DNA of 16,231 bases, from NCBI GenBank assembly GCA_030705695.1, contig JAUZPX010000041.1, positions 1-16,231 of the forward strand. Direction: 5' to 3'. The stretch's first letter is position 1, and each line of letters begins with the position of its first letter. Under the pieces are notes generated by a model that saw nothing but the letters and a program-made list of their open reading frames with translations, was not told the origin of the DNA and ran no database searches. Source of the DNA: Bacillota bacterium (GTDB lineage Bacteria; Bacillota; Clostridia; Oscillospirales; Acutalibacteraceae). This document shows, one piece after another, positions 1 to 7,770 of the stretch. The position numbers and the translations under genes were made by a program.

Positions 1-54
1 AATTTTTCTGCGAAAACTATCTTTCAAAATTATAAAATGAAAGGAAGTTTTCAC

Positions 55-351
55 GTGACACAAGACGAACATGATTTAAAAGCACTTCCCTTGAATGCAC
101 TTCAAGAGATTCCAACACCAAATGATGACGCAAAGGAAATTGTTGCGCTTGTTAAGAAAGGCGGCCATGTTGATGGATATCAGCTTTCTGACGGCAGCGT
201 GCTTAATAAGGAAGAAGGCATTGCCTTGGCACGCCAAGGAGGAATAAAGGGCGTTGGCATTTCAAGCAGAAAAGGGAACGAGTATTTAAAATCTTTACCT
301 GATGGGACTGAAAACAACAATTTAGGTAATTTACCGTCAATTACACAATAA
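55..351 (+). CDS. DUF3892 family small protein
   Basis: A 98-residue cytoplasmic protein of unknown function. From about residue 30 to the end it matches my memory of the DUF3892 pattern: a strand ending in GYQLSDG, a 'lskeEai.la..GgI.gVgi' helix-turn, then the closing signature NEYLKSLPDGTENNNLGNLP. There is no signal peptide or membrane segment. The start is taken as the GTG at 55, because AAAGGAAG at 40-47 lies 7 bases upstream of it. The in-frame ATG at 37 precedes this Shine-Dalgarno and would place it inside the coding region. The gene stands alone and is closed by a strong terminator. The family is widespread in Firmicutes without an assigned role, so none is proposed here. The family call is from recalled sequence pattern. 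Confidence 0.75.
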   Translation: MTQDEHDLKALPLNALQEIPTPNDDAKEIVALVKKGGHVDGYQLSDGSVLNKEEGIALARQGGIKGVGISSRKGNEYLKSLPDGTENNNLGNLPSITQ

Positions 352-383
352 CATATTATTAAATAATAATTAGTTAAAAAGGT

Positions 384-415
384 ATCCGGGATTTTTTTAA
401 ATCCCGGATTTCTTC
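384..415 (+). terminator. Rho-independent terminator after the DUF3892 gene
   Basis: A perfect 11-bp stem (384-394 with 399-409, core TCCGGGA/TCCCGGA), a 4-base T loop and a T-rich tail TTTCTTC. It lies 32 bases after the DUF3892 stop codon and insulates the amylase promoter. Confidence 0.9.
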
Positions 416-470
416 GTCAAAATAGACAGTAAAATTTTTATATTTTGGGTAAATATATAAAAACAATTTT

Positions 471-500
471 TTGTATTGATTCATCTTTAAATATTATAAT
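471..500 (+). promoter_or_regulatory. Putative sigma-A promoter of the amylase
   Basis: TTGTAT (471-476) and a consensus TATAAT (495-500) are separated by 18 bases. This predicts a start near 507 and a leader of about 50 bases ending in the GGAGGA ribosome binding site at 545-550. No catabolite-response (cre-like) palindrome was recognised here. Confidence 0.55.
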
Positions 501-557
501 TTATGAGATATAATTAATTTGTTTGAGTTATTAAATTATAAATTGGAGGAAAAATTA

Positions 558-3500
558 ATGAGAACCCCTAAAAAGTCAATCAGTATTGTTGTTGCAATAA
601 TTATGATGCTTAGTATTATGATTATTCCTGCATCAACTACATATGCAGCCGAAAAGGCTTCACCAAAATCTACGGGTACTACCGGTACAAATGCTACTGC
701 ATATAATTTAGCAGATTCATCTGCTGACGGCAACATTCTTCATGCATTTGACTGGAGGTATAAAGACGTAGCAAAATACATAAAGGATATTGCTTCACAA
801 GGATTTACAAGCGTTCAGGTTTCTCCTGTTCAAGGAAATAAGCCTACAATTAACGCAGGTGAATATCAAATTGACTGGTGGGCATATTATCAGCCAATTA
901 ATTTTAAAGTCGGAAATTCACTTGGAAGCTCTGCTGATTTCCAGGCTATGTGTACTGCTGCTCACAATTATGGTGTTAAAATCATTGTTGATATCGTTGC
1001 AAATCACATGGCACAAAGTGATTTGACTACAGCAAAAAGCGGAGATTTGAACGCAAACATTGATCCGACATTTTTAAATGATCCTACCTGCTGGCACGGT
1101 ACAAAGAAGGATACAAGCGATTCAACTCGTAATAATATGACACAAAACAATATTTCAGGACTTCCTGACTTGAATACAAGTAATCATACTGTACAAAATG
1201 CTGTTCTTGGTCTTTTGAAAAGCTGCGTAGATTTAGGAGCTGATGGCTTCCGTTTTGATGCTGCTAAACATATTGAATTGCCAAATGAATATTCAGGCAA
1301 CACAAGCAGTGATTTCTGGACGAATGTAATTGGCGGAATTAAATCATACAAATCGAATGTTTATCTTTACGGTGAAGTATTGTCTTTAGCTGGTAAAGCA
1401 TCGATTTCGGGCTACACTAATTTTATGAGTGTTACTGACTATACTCTTGGAAATACTGTTCGTGCAGCTGTTATTACCAAAAGTCTTTCGGCAATGCCGA
1501 CAGGCTCAGGAACTTATGGTTCAACCGGTGCTGCATCAGATAAACTTGTAACTTGGGTTGAATCTCATGATAATTTTAACGACGGTACTTCCGTAAGTCT
1601 TACAGATACACAAATTCTTGAAGGCTACGGAATGATAGGCGCCAGAAAAGATGCTCCTTCGTTGTTCTTTGTAAGACCGCTTCATAAGCAAATATGCGAT
1701 AAAGGTGTTTCTTATGATGAACTAATGGGCGGCCCTGGCAATCTCTTATGGGAAAGCAAAACTGTTGCTGCTGTTAATGCATTTAAAAATGCATATGTAG
1801 GTCAGTCTGAAAATTGTTCGATTTCTGGCTCGTCGTACATTGTTACCCGCGGAACAACAGGTGCTGTTGTCACAAATGTTGGCTCAAGTGCTGTTTCTTC
1901 GCTTCCTGTTAACATTGCAAACGGTACATATACCGATCAAGTAAGCGGAAATACATTTACAGTATCAAACGGAACTATGACAGGTACTTTCCCTGCAAAT
2001 TCTGTTTGCGTTATCTATAACAAAACTGCAACAACTCCAGTTGTAAATGTTACGCAAGACGGCACTAACGTTACATCTGATTCTCTTTGCCGTTTCACAA
2101 CAGATACTTCTACAATTTCACTTTCATTGTCAAACGCAACATCAGGAACATATAAAATCAGTAATTGTGCATCAAAAACATTTACAGGCTCAACTACATT
2201 TTCAATTGGTGCGTATGTTTCAGCAGGAAAATATATTCCTGTTACTGTGACAGCTACAGACGGAATAAGAACAACTTCACAAACATATAACTTCAAAAAG
2301 AAAAATGCGAGCGAGTCAAGAGTTGTTTATTTCGATAATACTTGCCCTGCATGGAAAGCACCGTATTGTTTCATAAAAGACGGAAATACAGCGGTGTCTG
2401 CGTATCCTGGTACAGCAATGACTCTTGTTTCGGGAAGCACTACTCTTTACCAGTGTACAGTACCGGCAAGTGTTAAAAATCCGATTGTTAAATTCAATGA
2501 AGGACCAGTAACAACAGGTCTTGACGGAAGAACAATTCCGCTTACAGTACTCGATTACGGTTCGGCAACACTTGCTGCAAACCGTGAGGCAGGCGGCTTC
2601 AATTTAGTTGGTTCTATGATTTGGTCGGCAGGAGATTGGACAGATGCAGGTACTTATACTGCTGCTGATATTACAGATACTTCACCTACATATGCTCCGA
2701 CAACGCCTCCTACAACCGTTGAAAATGCTTATCGTTTGGGAGATGTAAGTTTAGATGGCGTTGTCAATCTTAAGGATGTTACGCTTGTTCAAAAATCTCT
2801 TGCAGGTTTGGTTGGGAAATTTACAGGTACTGCACTTTTGGCCGGAGATGTAAACGCAAGCGGAGCGATAGATTTAAAAGATGCTACTTCCATTCAAAAA
2901 TGGCTTGCAAATATGTCTGTTCCGTTTAATATAAATACATTGATTCAAATTTCAGTTCCGACAATCGCACCAACTGTTGCACCGACAACTGCTCCGACAC
3001 AGGCACCAACACAAGATCCAAACTTAAAAACAATTTACTTTAAAGATGCTCTTGGGTGGGTAGCAAATTTAGGTGCAAATATGTATGTCAGCAACGGAAC
3101 AACGAGTCTTCAGATGGCACAGCTTGGCGCAACTGTCTGGAGTGCTGATGTTCCAAAAACCTGGACAACAGCAAACTTTTACAGACTCCCTGCTGCTACC
3201 TCATTTTCTACAGCAGCTGCATGGAACAAATGGGAATCAACAGGTACAATGGGTACAAACAATAAGTTTACAGATACAACAAACTCCACAGGTACATGGG
3301 GTGTTTATAATTCTGTAACAGATAACCCATCTGGGGATATTACACTTTACTTTAATAATTCCATAGCGCAATGGAGCGATGTTTATATCTATTTGTTTAA
3401 TCAGACTGAAGTTCCTATGACAAACATTAGCGGAACAAATATTTGGATGGCAACAATTCCAGTTGGAACAGGATTCCTGTTCATGAATATGAATGACCCG

Positions 3501-3629
3501 ACGTTTAAACAAGCAGGCATTTTGCAGACAGATGACATTACATCAACAGTAATTGGCTCAAACAACTGCTGCAAGCCAATGGGCACAGGAAATCTGCCTA
3601 CATTGTCATGGTCTGTATATAATCCTTAA
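558..3629 (+). CDS. Secreted dockerin-bearing alpha-amylase (GH13, subfamily 28-like)
   Basis: A 1023-residue exported endo-acting amylase. The start at 558 has GGAGGA 7 bases upstream and begins a classic signal peptide ending near TTYAA (residue 30). The in-frame ATG at 519 has no ribosome binding site and would spoil the signal. The catalytic domain (about 50-485) resembles B. subtilis AmyE: IVDIVANH (143-150), GFRFDAAKH with nucleophile D234, YGEVL with acid/base E273, and WVESHD with D338. Next come an unassigned beta-rich module (about 495-583), a CBM26-like module (588-700), a type I dockerin (725-786), an Ala-Pro-Thr linker (about 795-818) and two more CBM26-like modules (823-925, 929-1023). 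The two dockerin calcium loops are D729-D740 and D764-D775. Known family biology: the dockerin docks the enzyme to a scaffoldin cohesin, as in the R. bromii amylosome. The catalytic call is very secure; the exact CBM family is less so. Confidence 0.95.
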   Translation: MRTPKKSISIVVAIIMMLSIMIIPASTTYAAEKASPKSTGTTGTNATAYNLADSSADGNILHAFDWRYKDVAKYIKDIASQGFTSVQVSPVQGNKPTINAGEYQIDWWAYYQPINFKVGNSLGSSADFQAMCTAAHNYGVKIIVDIVANHMAQSDLTTAKSGDLNANIDPTFLNDPTCWHGTKKDTSDSTRNNMTQNNISGLPDLNTSNHTVQNAVLGLLKSCVDLGADGFRFDAAKHIELPNEYSGNTSSDFWTNVIGGIKSYKSNVYLYGEVLSLAGKASISGYTNFMSVTDYTLGNTVRAAVITKSLSAMPTGSGTYGSTGAASDKLVTWVESHDNFNDGTSVSLTDTQILEGYGMIGARKDAPSLFFVRPLHKQICDKGVSYDELMGGPGNLLWESKTVAAVNAFKNAYVGQSENCSISGSSYIVTRGTTGAVVTNVGSSAVSSLPVNIANGTYTDQVSGNTFTVSNGTMTGTFPANSVCVIYNKTATTPVVNVTQDGTNVTSDSLCRFTTDTSTISLSLSNATSGTYKISNCASKTFTGSTTFSIGAYVSAGKYIPVTVTATDGIRTTSQTYNFKKKNASESRVVYFDNTCPAWKAPYCFIKDGNTAVSAYPGTAMTLVSGSTTLYQCTVPASVKNPIVKFNEGPVTTGLDGRTIPLTVLDYGSATLAANREAGGFNLVGSMIWSAGDWTDAGTYTAADITDTSPTYAPTTPPTTVENAYRLGDVSLDGVVNLKDVTLVQKSLAGLVGKFTGTALLAGDVNASGAIDLKDATSIQKWLANMSVPFNINTLIQISVPTIAPTVAPTTAPTQAPTQDPNLKTIYFKDALGWVANLGANMYVSNGTTSLQMAQLGATVWSADVPKTWTTANFYRLPAATSFSTAAAWNKWESTGTMGTNNKFTDTTNSTGTWGVYNSVTDNPSGDITLYFNNSIAQWSDVYIYLFNQTEVPMTNISGTNIWMATIPVGTGFLFMNMNDPTFKQAGILQTDDITSTVIGSNNCCKPMGTGNLPTLSWSVYNP

Positions 3630-3649
3630 TTATTATCTGTATATTAAAA

Positions 3650-3678
3650 AACACCCGCATTAATTTGCGGGTGTTTTC
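3650..3678 (+). terminator. Rho-independent terminator of the amylase gene
   Basis: A perfect 10-bp stem AACACCCGCA/TGCGGGTGTT (3650-3659 with 3666-3675) has loop TTAATT and is followed by T. A-runs on the left would also pair with Ts on the right. It begins 20 bases after the amylase stop. Confidence 0.9.
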
Positions 3679-3710
3679 AGGTTAATCGATTATACATAAA
3701 ATGCAAAAAA

Positions 3711-3738
3711 AGATACGGGCAAATTTTTGCCCGTATCT
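3711..3738 (-). terminator. Bidirectional terminator, mainly serving the HPr-like gene
   Basis: A long perfect stem (3711-3723 with 3726-3738, core GATACGGGC/GCCCGTATC). On the minus strand it is followed by a run of seven T, and on the plus strand by TGACTTTTTT. It lies 41 bases downstream of the HPr-like stop and gives a second barrier to read-through from the amylase. Confidence 0.85.
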
Positions 3739-3779
3739 TGACTTTTTTCTTATTCGAACCTATACTGAATAAGTTGCTT

Positions 3780-4016
3780 TTACTGTTTGATTTCGTAATT
3801 TGAAATGTCATTCAAAAATTCCTGAGGGCAATTTTCATCGGTGACAAGCTCAATTGGTTTATCCATATTCAAGCTTAAAATTCCCATAATGGAATGGCCA
3901 TCGATTTCATAATCTTCACAGGTGAGCATGATTTTTAAATTCATGTATTTGCTTGCCATATTAACAAAGTTTTTTGCGGTATTGATATTAGGGATACTAA
4001 TAATTTTCGTACACAT
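3780..4016 (-). CDS. HPr/Crh-like protein lacking the active-site histidine
   Basis: A 78-residue cytoplasmic protein with the size and pattern of HPr, the PTS phosphocarrier. The stretch KNFVNMASKY (15-24) aligns with HPr helix 1, and HSIMGILSL (41-49) aligns with the region around regulatory Ser46, here S42. The conserved GIHARPA active-site loop is replaced by IPNINTA: the position of His15 is Asn10 and that of Arg17 is Asn12, so phosphotransfer from enzyme I should be impossible. Known precedent: Bacillus Crh also lacks His15 and acts through Ser46 phosphorylation as a CcpA cofactor. Whether this protein works that way is inference. The start at 4016 has GGAGG 7 bases upstream. Longer in-frame starts run into the promoter at 4051-4079. 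It lies opposite the amylase, with terminators between. Confidence 0.75.
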   Translation of the reverse strand: MCTKIISIPNINTAKNFVNMASKYMNLKIMLTCEDYEIDGHSIMGILSLNMDKPIELVTDENCPQEFLNDISNYEIKQ

Positions 4017-4050
4017 AGCCTGTCCTCCAATACATCTGAACTCCTTATAT

Positions 4051-4079
4051 ATACTATCACTGTGAAATGCTTTGGTCAA
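4051..4079 (-). promoter_or_regulatory. Promoter of the HPr-like gene
   Basis: On the minus strand TTGACC (4079-4074) and TAGTAT (4056-4051) are separated by exactly 17 bases. The predicted start is near 4044, leaving a leader of about 28 bases that contains the GGAGG at 4028-4024. Confidence 0.65.
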
Positions 4080-4201
4080 TATATTTTACTCAATTGTAAA
4101 TTCTTTGTAAAAACACGATAAAAAAACAACAATTTTATTATAGATTTAATTGTTTTTAATAGTATTATTTTTATGTTTTTTAGTCAAAAGGGAGCGGTGT
4201 T

Positions 4202-5491
4202 TTGAATTTTAAAATCATTACGCTTGGTTGTAAAGTTAATCAATATGAATCTGAAGCAATGCGTGAGATGCTTAAAAAATCTGGTTTTTCATGTGCAAAC
4301 GATGAAGAAACGACAGATATTATTATTGTAAATTCCTGCACTGTTACTAAAACAAGCGATAGTAAGGTTACAAAGCTTTTGCGCCGTGAACGCAGAGAAA
4401 ATACACATTGCGTTTTGATTCTTACAGGATGTATGCCGCAGGCATTTCCTGATGATCATGAACTTTTTGAGGATGCAGATATTGTTCTCGGGAATGCGTT
4501 AAGAAGTGAACTTGTTTCTGTTATCGAAAGCTTTTTAACAAATCATCAGAAACAAATTTTAATACATAAACACGAAAACAAAGCGAATTTTGAAAAAATG
4601 TCTGTTTCAAAATTTGATGATCGTACACGTGCTTTCGTGAAAATCGAGGATGGATGCAATCGCTTTTGCTCATATTGTATTATTCCGTATGCAAGGGGGA
4701 GAGTGCGCTCAAAACCGCTTGAGGATTTACATGAAGAAATAAGCAAGCTCTCTCAAAATGGATATAAGGAAATTGTATTAGTCGGGATTAATCTTTCGGC
4801 ATATGGTCAAGATATCGGATGTGATTTGTTCGATGCAATTAAAATTGCAAATGACACAAAAGGAATCGAGCGTGTACGATTAGGTTCATTGGAGCCTGAA
4901 CGTTTGGATATTACGACAATCGAAAAGCTTTCAAAGCTTGAAAAATTATGTCCTCAATTTCATCTATCCCTTCAAAGCGGATGTGATGAAACGCTTAAAC
5001 GCATGAACAGACATTATAATACAGACGAATATAGAAAGATTGTTGAAAATCTTCGTTCTTTTTTTAAAAATGCATCTGTTACAACAGACATAATGGTTGG
5101 TTTTGCAGGTGAAACGGATGAGGAATTTGAAAAATCTATTAATTTTGTTAAAGAAATAGGTTTTTCAAAGATGCATGTTTTTCCATATTCCAGACGAAAG
5201 GGTACAGTGGCTTATGATGCACCGAATCAAGTAAATGAGGCAATTAAAACAAAGCGGACAAATATAATGCTAAAGGCAGCTGAAGAGAGCCGAGTTGAAT
5301 TTTTAGAAGGTCAAATCGGTAAAACAGAACTGGTTCTGTTTGAAAAAGCCAATCAAGACGGATATTTTGAAGGTTACACAGAAAATTATACACCGGTTTT
5401 TGTTAAGACAAATGAAAATTTGTCGGGTTTCATTTTACCTGTGAAAAATATTTCTTGCAATAAAGATTCTTGCTTTGGTGAACTTTGTTAA
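4202..5491 (+). CDS. mtaB: tRNA t6A37 methylthiotransferase MtaB
   Basis: A 429-residue radical-SAM enzyme that adds a 2-methylthio group to N6-threonylcarbamoyladenosine at tRNA position 37, acting in the cytoplasm. The N-terminal UPF0004 domain carries the auxiliary cluster cysteines C10, C46 and C77, with the MtaB-type opening LGCKVNQYES. The radical-SAM domain has CNRFCSYC (C152, C156, C159) for the second 4Fe-4S cluster and SAM. A short TRAM-like C-terminus follows. Length is normal for the family. Translation starts at a TTG at 4202, chosen because AAAGGGAG (4187-4194) lies 7 bases upstream and the product begins directly at the conserved strand. The opening motif distinguishes it from MiaB and RimO. 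No clear promoter or terminator was found, and its stop is only 9 bases from the converging GHL10 gene. Confidence 0.93.
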   Translation: MNFKIITLGCKVNQYESEAMREMLKKSGFSCANDEETTDIIIVNSCTVTKTSDSKVTKLLRRERRENTHCVLILTGCMPQAFPDDHELFEDADIVLGNALRSELVSVIESFLTNHQKQILIHKHENKANFEKMSVSKFDDRTRAFVKIEDGCNRFCSYCIIPYARGRVRSKPLEDLHEEISKLSQNGYKEIVLVGINLSAYGQDIGCDLFDAIKIANDTKGIERVRLGSLEPERLDITTIEKLSKLEKLCPQFHLSLQSGCDETLKRMNRHYNTDEYRKIVENLRSFFKNASVTTDIMVGFAGETDEEFEKSINFVKEIGFSKMHVFPYSRRKGTVAYDAPNQVNEAIKTKRTNIMLKAAEESRVEFLEGQIGKTELVLFEKANQDGYFEGYTENYTPVFVKTNENLSGFILPVKNISCNKDSCFGELC

Positions 5492-5500
5492 AATAAATTT

Positions 5501-6727
5501 TCAGGAAAGCACTTTCATTACATTTTTCATTTCTTGTGCTGTCTGTGAATTTTGCAGATAATCCCAGGAATACAGCATAAAACCGTCGACCTTTTTTGTT
5601 CTGGCAAATTCGATTTCTTTTTCTATGATATTGTCGGATTTTTTCCAAGAGCCGCTGTCTGCATCTGAGCCTGCTTTATATACTGCAAGTCCAATATACA
5701 ACTTTACGTTTTTACATGTTACAAGCTTTCGCCAATCATCTACGGCACTTCCGTATGGCAGTACGCTTGAATCGAAATTTACGTAGACCTGCGGGCATAT
5801 GTAATCGATATATCCACTGTCCTTGCTCCAGGAATAAACATCGGCGCCTGCGCTGATATCATTGCTCATGTTTCCTTCGGGAGAAATTCCGAAAACAGCA
5901 TTTTTATTAGCTATGTGTACTGCGCTGTAAACACCGCTTATCAATGCATTAATATTGTTTGTTCGCCAATTTGGCTGACTTAAAGGGTTTGCATTGTCAC
6001 TTAAACTTGACGTGTATTTTTGATAAGAAACTTGGTCAAATCCGCTATCTTGAGTAGGGTAAAAGTAGTCGTCGAACTGAATTCCGTCAACAGAGTATTT
6101 GCTAACGATTTCCCTAATATCGTCGATTATTAACTTTCTGACCTCCGGGTAGGCAGGGTTAAGATAATAACTGTTGTTATAGCTAAGTACATAGTCACTG
6201 TTTTCTTTTTTTAGCGTATAATATTGGTTGTTTTTGCTTAATGTTTTTGGTGTTCCGTTCGATGAGATTCGCAGAGGATTCACCCATGCATGAAACTCCA
6301 AACCTGCCGCATGAGTATCTTGAACCATGATTTTCAAAGGGTCATAACCGGGGTCTTGTCCTTGTGTACCAGTTAAAATATGCGACCATGGAAAATATTT
6401 TGACGGATACAATGCATCGGCAAACGGTCGGATTTGTACGATCAGTGTATTCATTCCCGATTTTTTTGCAACTGAGATTATATTATCAAATTTGCTTTTA
6501 AAAGCTGCTTCAGATTGTGTTCCATTTTCAAGTGAAAGCGTCATATACGGCACCCAAACAGCCAGCATTTCACCTTTATGGCTGACATTTAAATGAATTG
6601 CAGGTTCATTTGGGGTTTTCGTGTCATTTTGATTGTTTCCCTTTGTATTGAAGCTGATTGCAAGTATTGCAAAAAATAATGACAACGTAACAAGCATGGG
6701 TAGTAATCGTTTAAAAACTTTGCCCAT
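5501..6727 (-). CDS. GHL10 (DUF187) family exported glycoside hydrolase-like protein
   Basis: A 408-residue protein with a hydrophobic N-terminus (about 8-26) acting as signal peptide or membrane anchor, followed by a TIM-barrel domain of the GHL10/DUF187 (YngK-like) family from about 52 to the end. Diagnostic segments are AVWVPYMTLS (56-65), the stretch from IRPFADALYP through PWSHILTG and DPGYDPL (99-131), FHAWVNPLR (145-153) and DGIQFDDYFYP (214-224), whose acidic pair is the likely catalytic or sugar-binding site. The family is linked to cell-surface or peptidoglycan-like glycans, but the substrate of this member cannot be read from sequence. The start at 6727 has AAGGAAG 7 bases upstream. 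It is divergent from the pseudouridine synthase gene and convergent with mtaB, with no visible terminator between the latter two. Confidence 0.88.
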   Translation of the reverse strand: MGKVFKRLLPMLVTLSLFFAILAISFNTKGNNQNDTKTPNEPAIHLNVSHKGEMLAVWVPYMTLSLENGTQSEAAFKSKFDNIISVAKKSGMNTLIVQIRPFADALYPSKYFPWSHILTGTQGQDPGYDPLKIMVQDTHAAGLEFHAWVNPLRISSNGTPKTLSKNNQYYTLKKENSDYVLSYNNSYYLNPAYPEVRKLIIDDIREIVSKYSVDGIQFDDYFYPTQDSGFDQVSYQKYTSSLSDNANPLSQPNWRTNNINALISGVYSAVHIANKNAVFGISPEGNMSNDISAGADVYSWSKDSGYIDYICPQVYVNFDSSVLPYGSAVDDWRKLVTCKNVKLYIGLAVYKAGSDADSGSWKKSDNIIEKEIEFARTKKVDGFMLYSWDYLQNSQTAQEMKNVMKVLS

Positions 6728-6851
6728 AAAAACACTTCCTTGATTTTATAGATTGTCTTTTAGATTGCCTTCTAATATATAATACAAATAAGACAAGTTT
6801 ATTCATAAAAAATCAGTTCTAATTTTGATATAATTTTGTGGTGATATATTA

Positions 6852-7730
6852 ATGGAACGGAAACAAATTGAATTTATCGTGCCTGAATCGTTTAATAATA
6901 AAGATTTGAAGACATTTCTAAAGTCGTATTGCAAAGTATCGGCTCGAATGATTACAAGGCTTGTACGTGAAGAGAACGGAATTACTTGCAATGGGAAATT
7001 GATTCGGACAATAGACAATGTTCGCAGCGGAGATATTATATTTCTAAATTTGCCTAAAGACGAAAATGCGATTGAACCAGTATACTATCCGCTTGATATC
7101 GTCTTTGAAGACGATACATTATTAGTACTTAATAAGCCGCCTCATATGCCTGTACATCCTACAAAAATTCATCAACGGGATACACTAGCTAATGCTGTTG
7201 TATATCATATGAAGCAAAACAATGAGTTGTATAAAATCCGTGTAATTAATCGTCTTGACCGTGATACTACAGGCCTTGTTGTTATTGCAAAAGACAGATA
7301 TTCAGCCAATTTTATAAGCAAGAAAATCGAGAAAACATACTTTGCTCTTTGTGAGGGAGTACTTAAAGGTAGCGGAACAATCGACGCACCGATTAGAGTA
7401 AAAACAGGGCACACAATTCAAAGAGAAGTTCACGAAAACGGAGAAAGGTCAATTACACATTATAAAGTTTTAAAAACAAATGAGGATTTAACTCTTTTGG
7501 AAATTAAACTTGAAACAGGGCGAACGCATCAGATTCGCACGCATTTTAGCTCTATCGGGCATCCGCTTGCTGGGGATGATATGTATGGAGGACATCTCGA
7601 TAAAATCAAACGTCAGGCGCTTCACTGCGGAGAGATTTCGTTTATTCATCCAAAGAATAGAGAAATTATAATTTTAAAAGCAGAAATACCTGATGATATG
7701 CAGCTTTTGCCCTTGCGAATTGTAAAATAA
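6852..7730 (+). CDS. RluA-family RNA pseudouridine synthase
   Basis: A 292-residue cytoplasmic enzyme that isomerises uridine to pseudouridine in rRNA or tRNA. An N-terminal S4-like RNA-binding segment spans about residues 14-65. The catalytic domain follows from about 80: VLNKPPHMPVHP (92-103), the active-site motif INRLDRDTTG (132-141) with catalytic Asp136, and the late motif ETGRTHQIRTHF. Length suits the RluA/RluD group. The specific target uridine cannot be assigned, so no symbol is given. The start at 6852 has GGTGA at 6840-6844, a modest ribosome binding site 7 bases away. It lies 40 bases upstream of ilvE on the same strand and may be partly cotranscribed with it. Confidence 0.92.
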   Translation: MERKQIEFIVPESFNNKDLKTFLKSYCKVSARMITRLVREENGITCNGKLIRTIDNVRSGDIIFLNLPKDENAIEPVYYPLDIVFEDDTLLVLNKPPHMPVHPTKIHQRDTLANAVVYHMKQNNELYKIRVINRLDRDTTGLVVIAKDRYSANFISKKIEKTYFALCEGVLKGSGTIDAPIRVKTGHTIQREVHENGERSITHYKVLKTNEDLTLLEIKLETGRTHQIRTHFSSIGHPLAGDDMYGGHLDKIKRQALHCGEISFIHPKNREIIILKAEIPDDMQLLPLRIVK

Positions 7731-7741
7731 TGTGCTAAAAT
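7713..7741 (+). promoter_or_regulatory. Possible ilvE promoter inside the 3' end of the pseudouridine synthase gene
   Basis: TTGCGA (7713-7718) and TAAAAT (7736-7741) have a 17-base spacer. The predicted leader is only about 22 bases long, so there is no room for a T-box or other attenuator. Base composition here makes chance matches likely. Confidence 0.35.
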
Positions 7742-7770
7742 AGAATATATTGTTTATTGGAGGCATTATT

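Noticed and set aside
509..514. A second TATAAT upstream of the amylase
   Set aside because: No -35 box at a usable distance and no TGn extension; the TATAAT at 495-500 has a better partner.
6829..6834. TATAAT just before the pseudouridine synthase gene
   Set aside because: No recognisable -35 box at 17 bases, and the implied start would fall on the ribosome binding site, leaving almost no leader.
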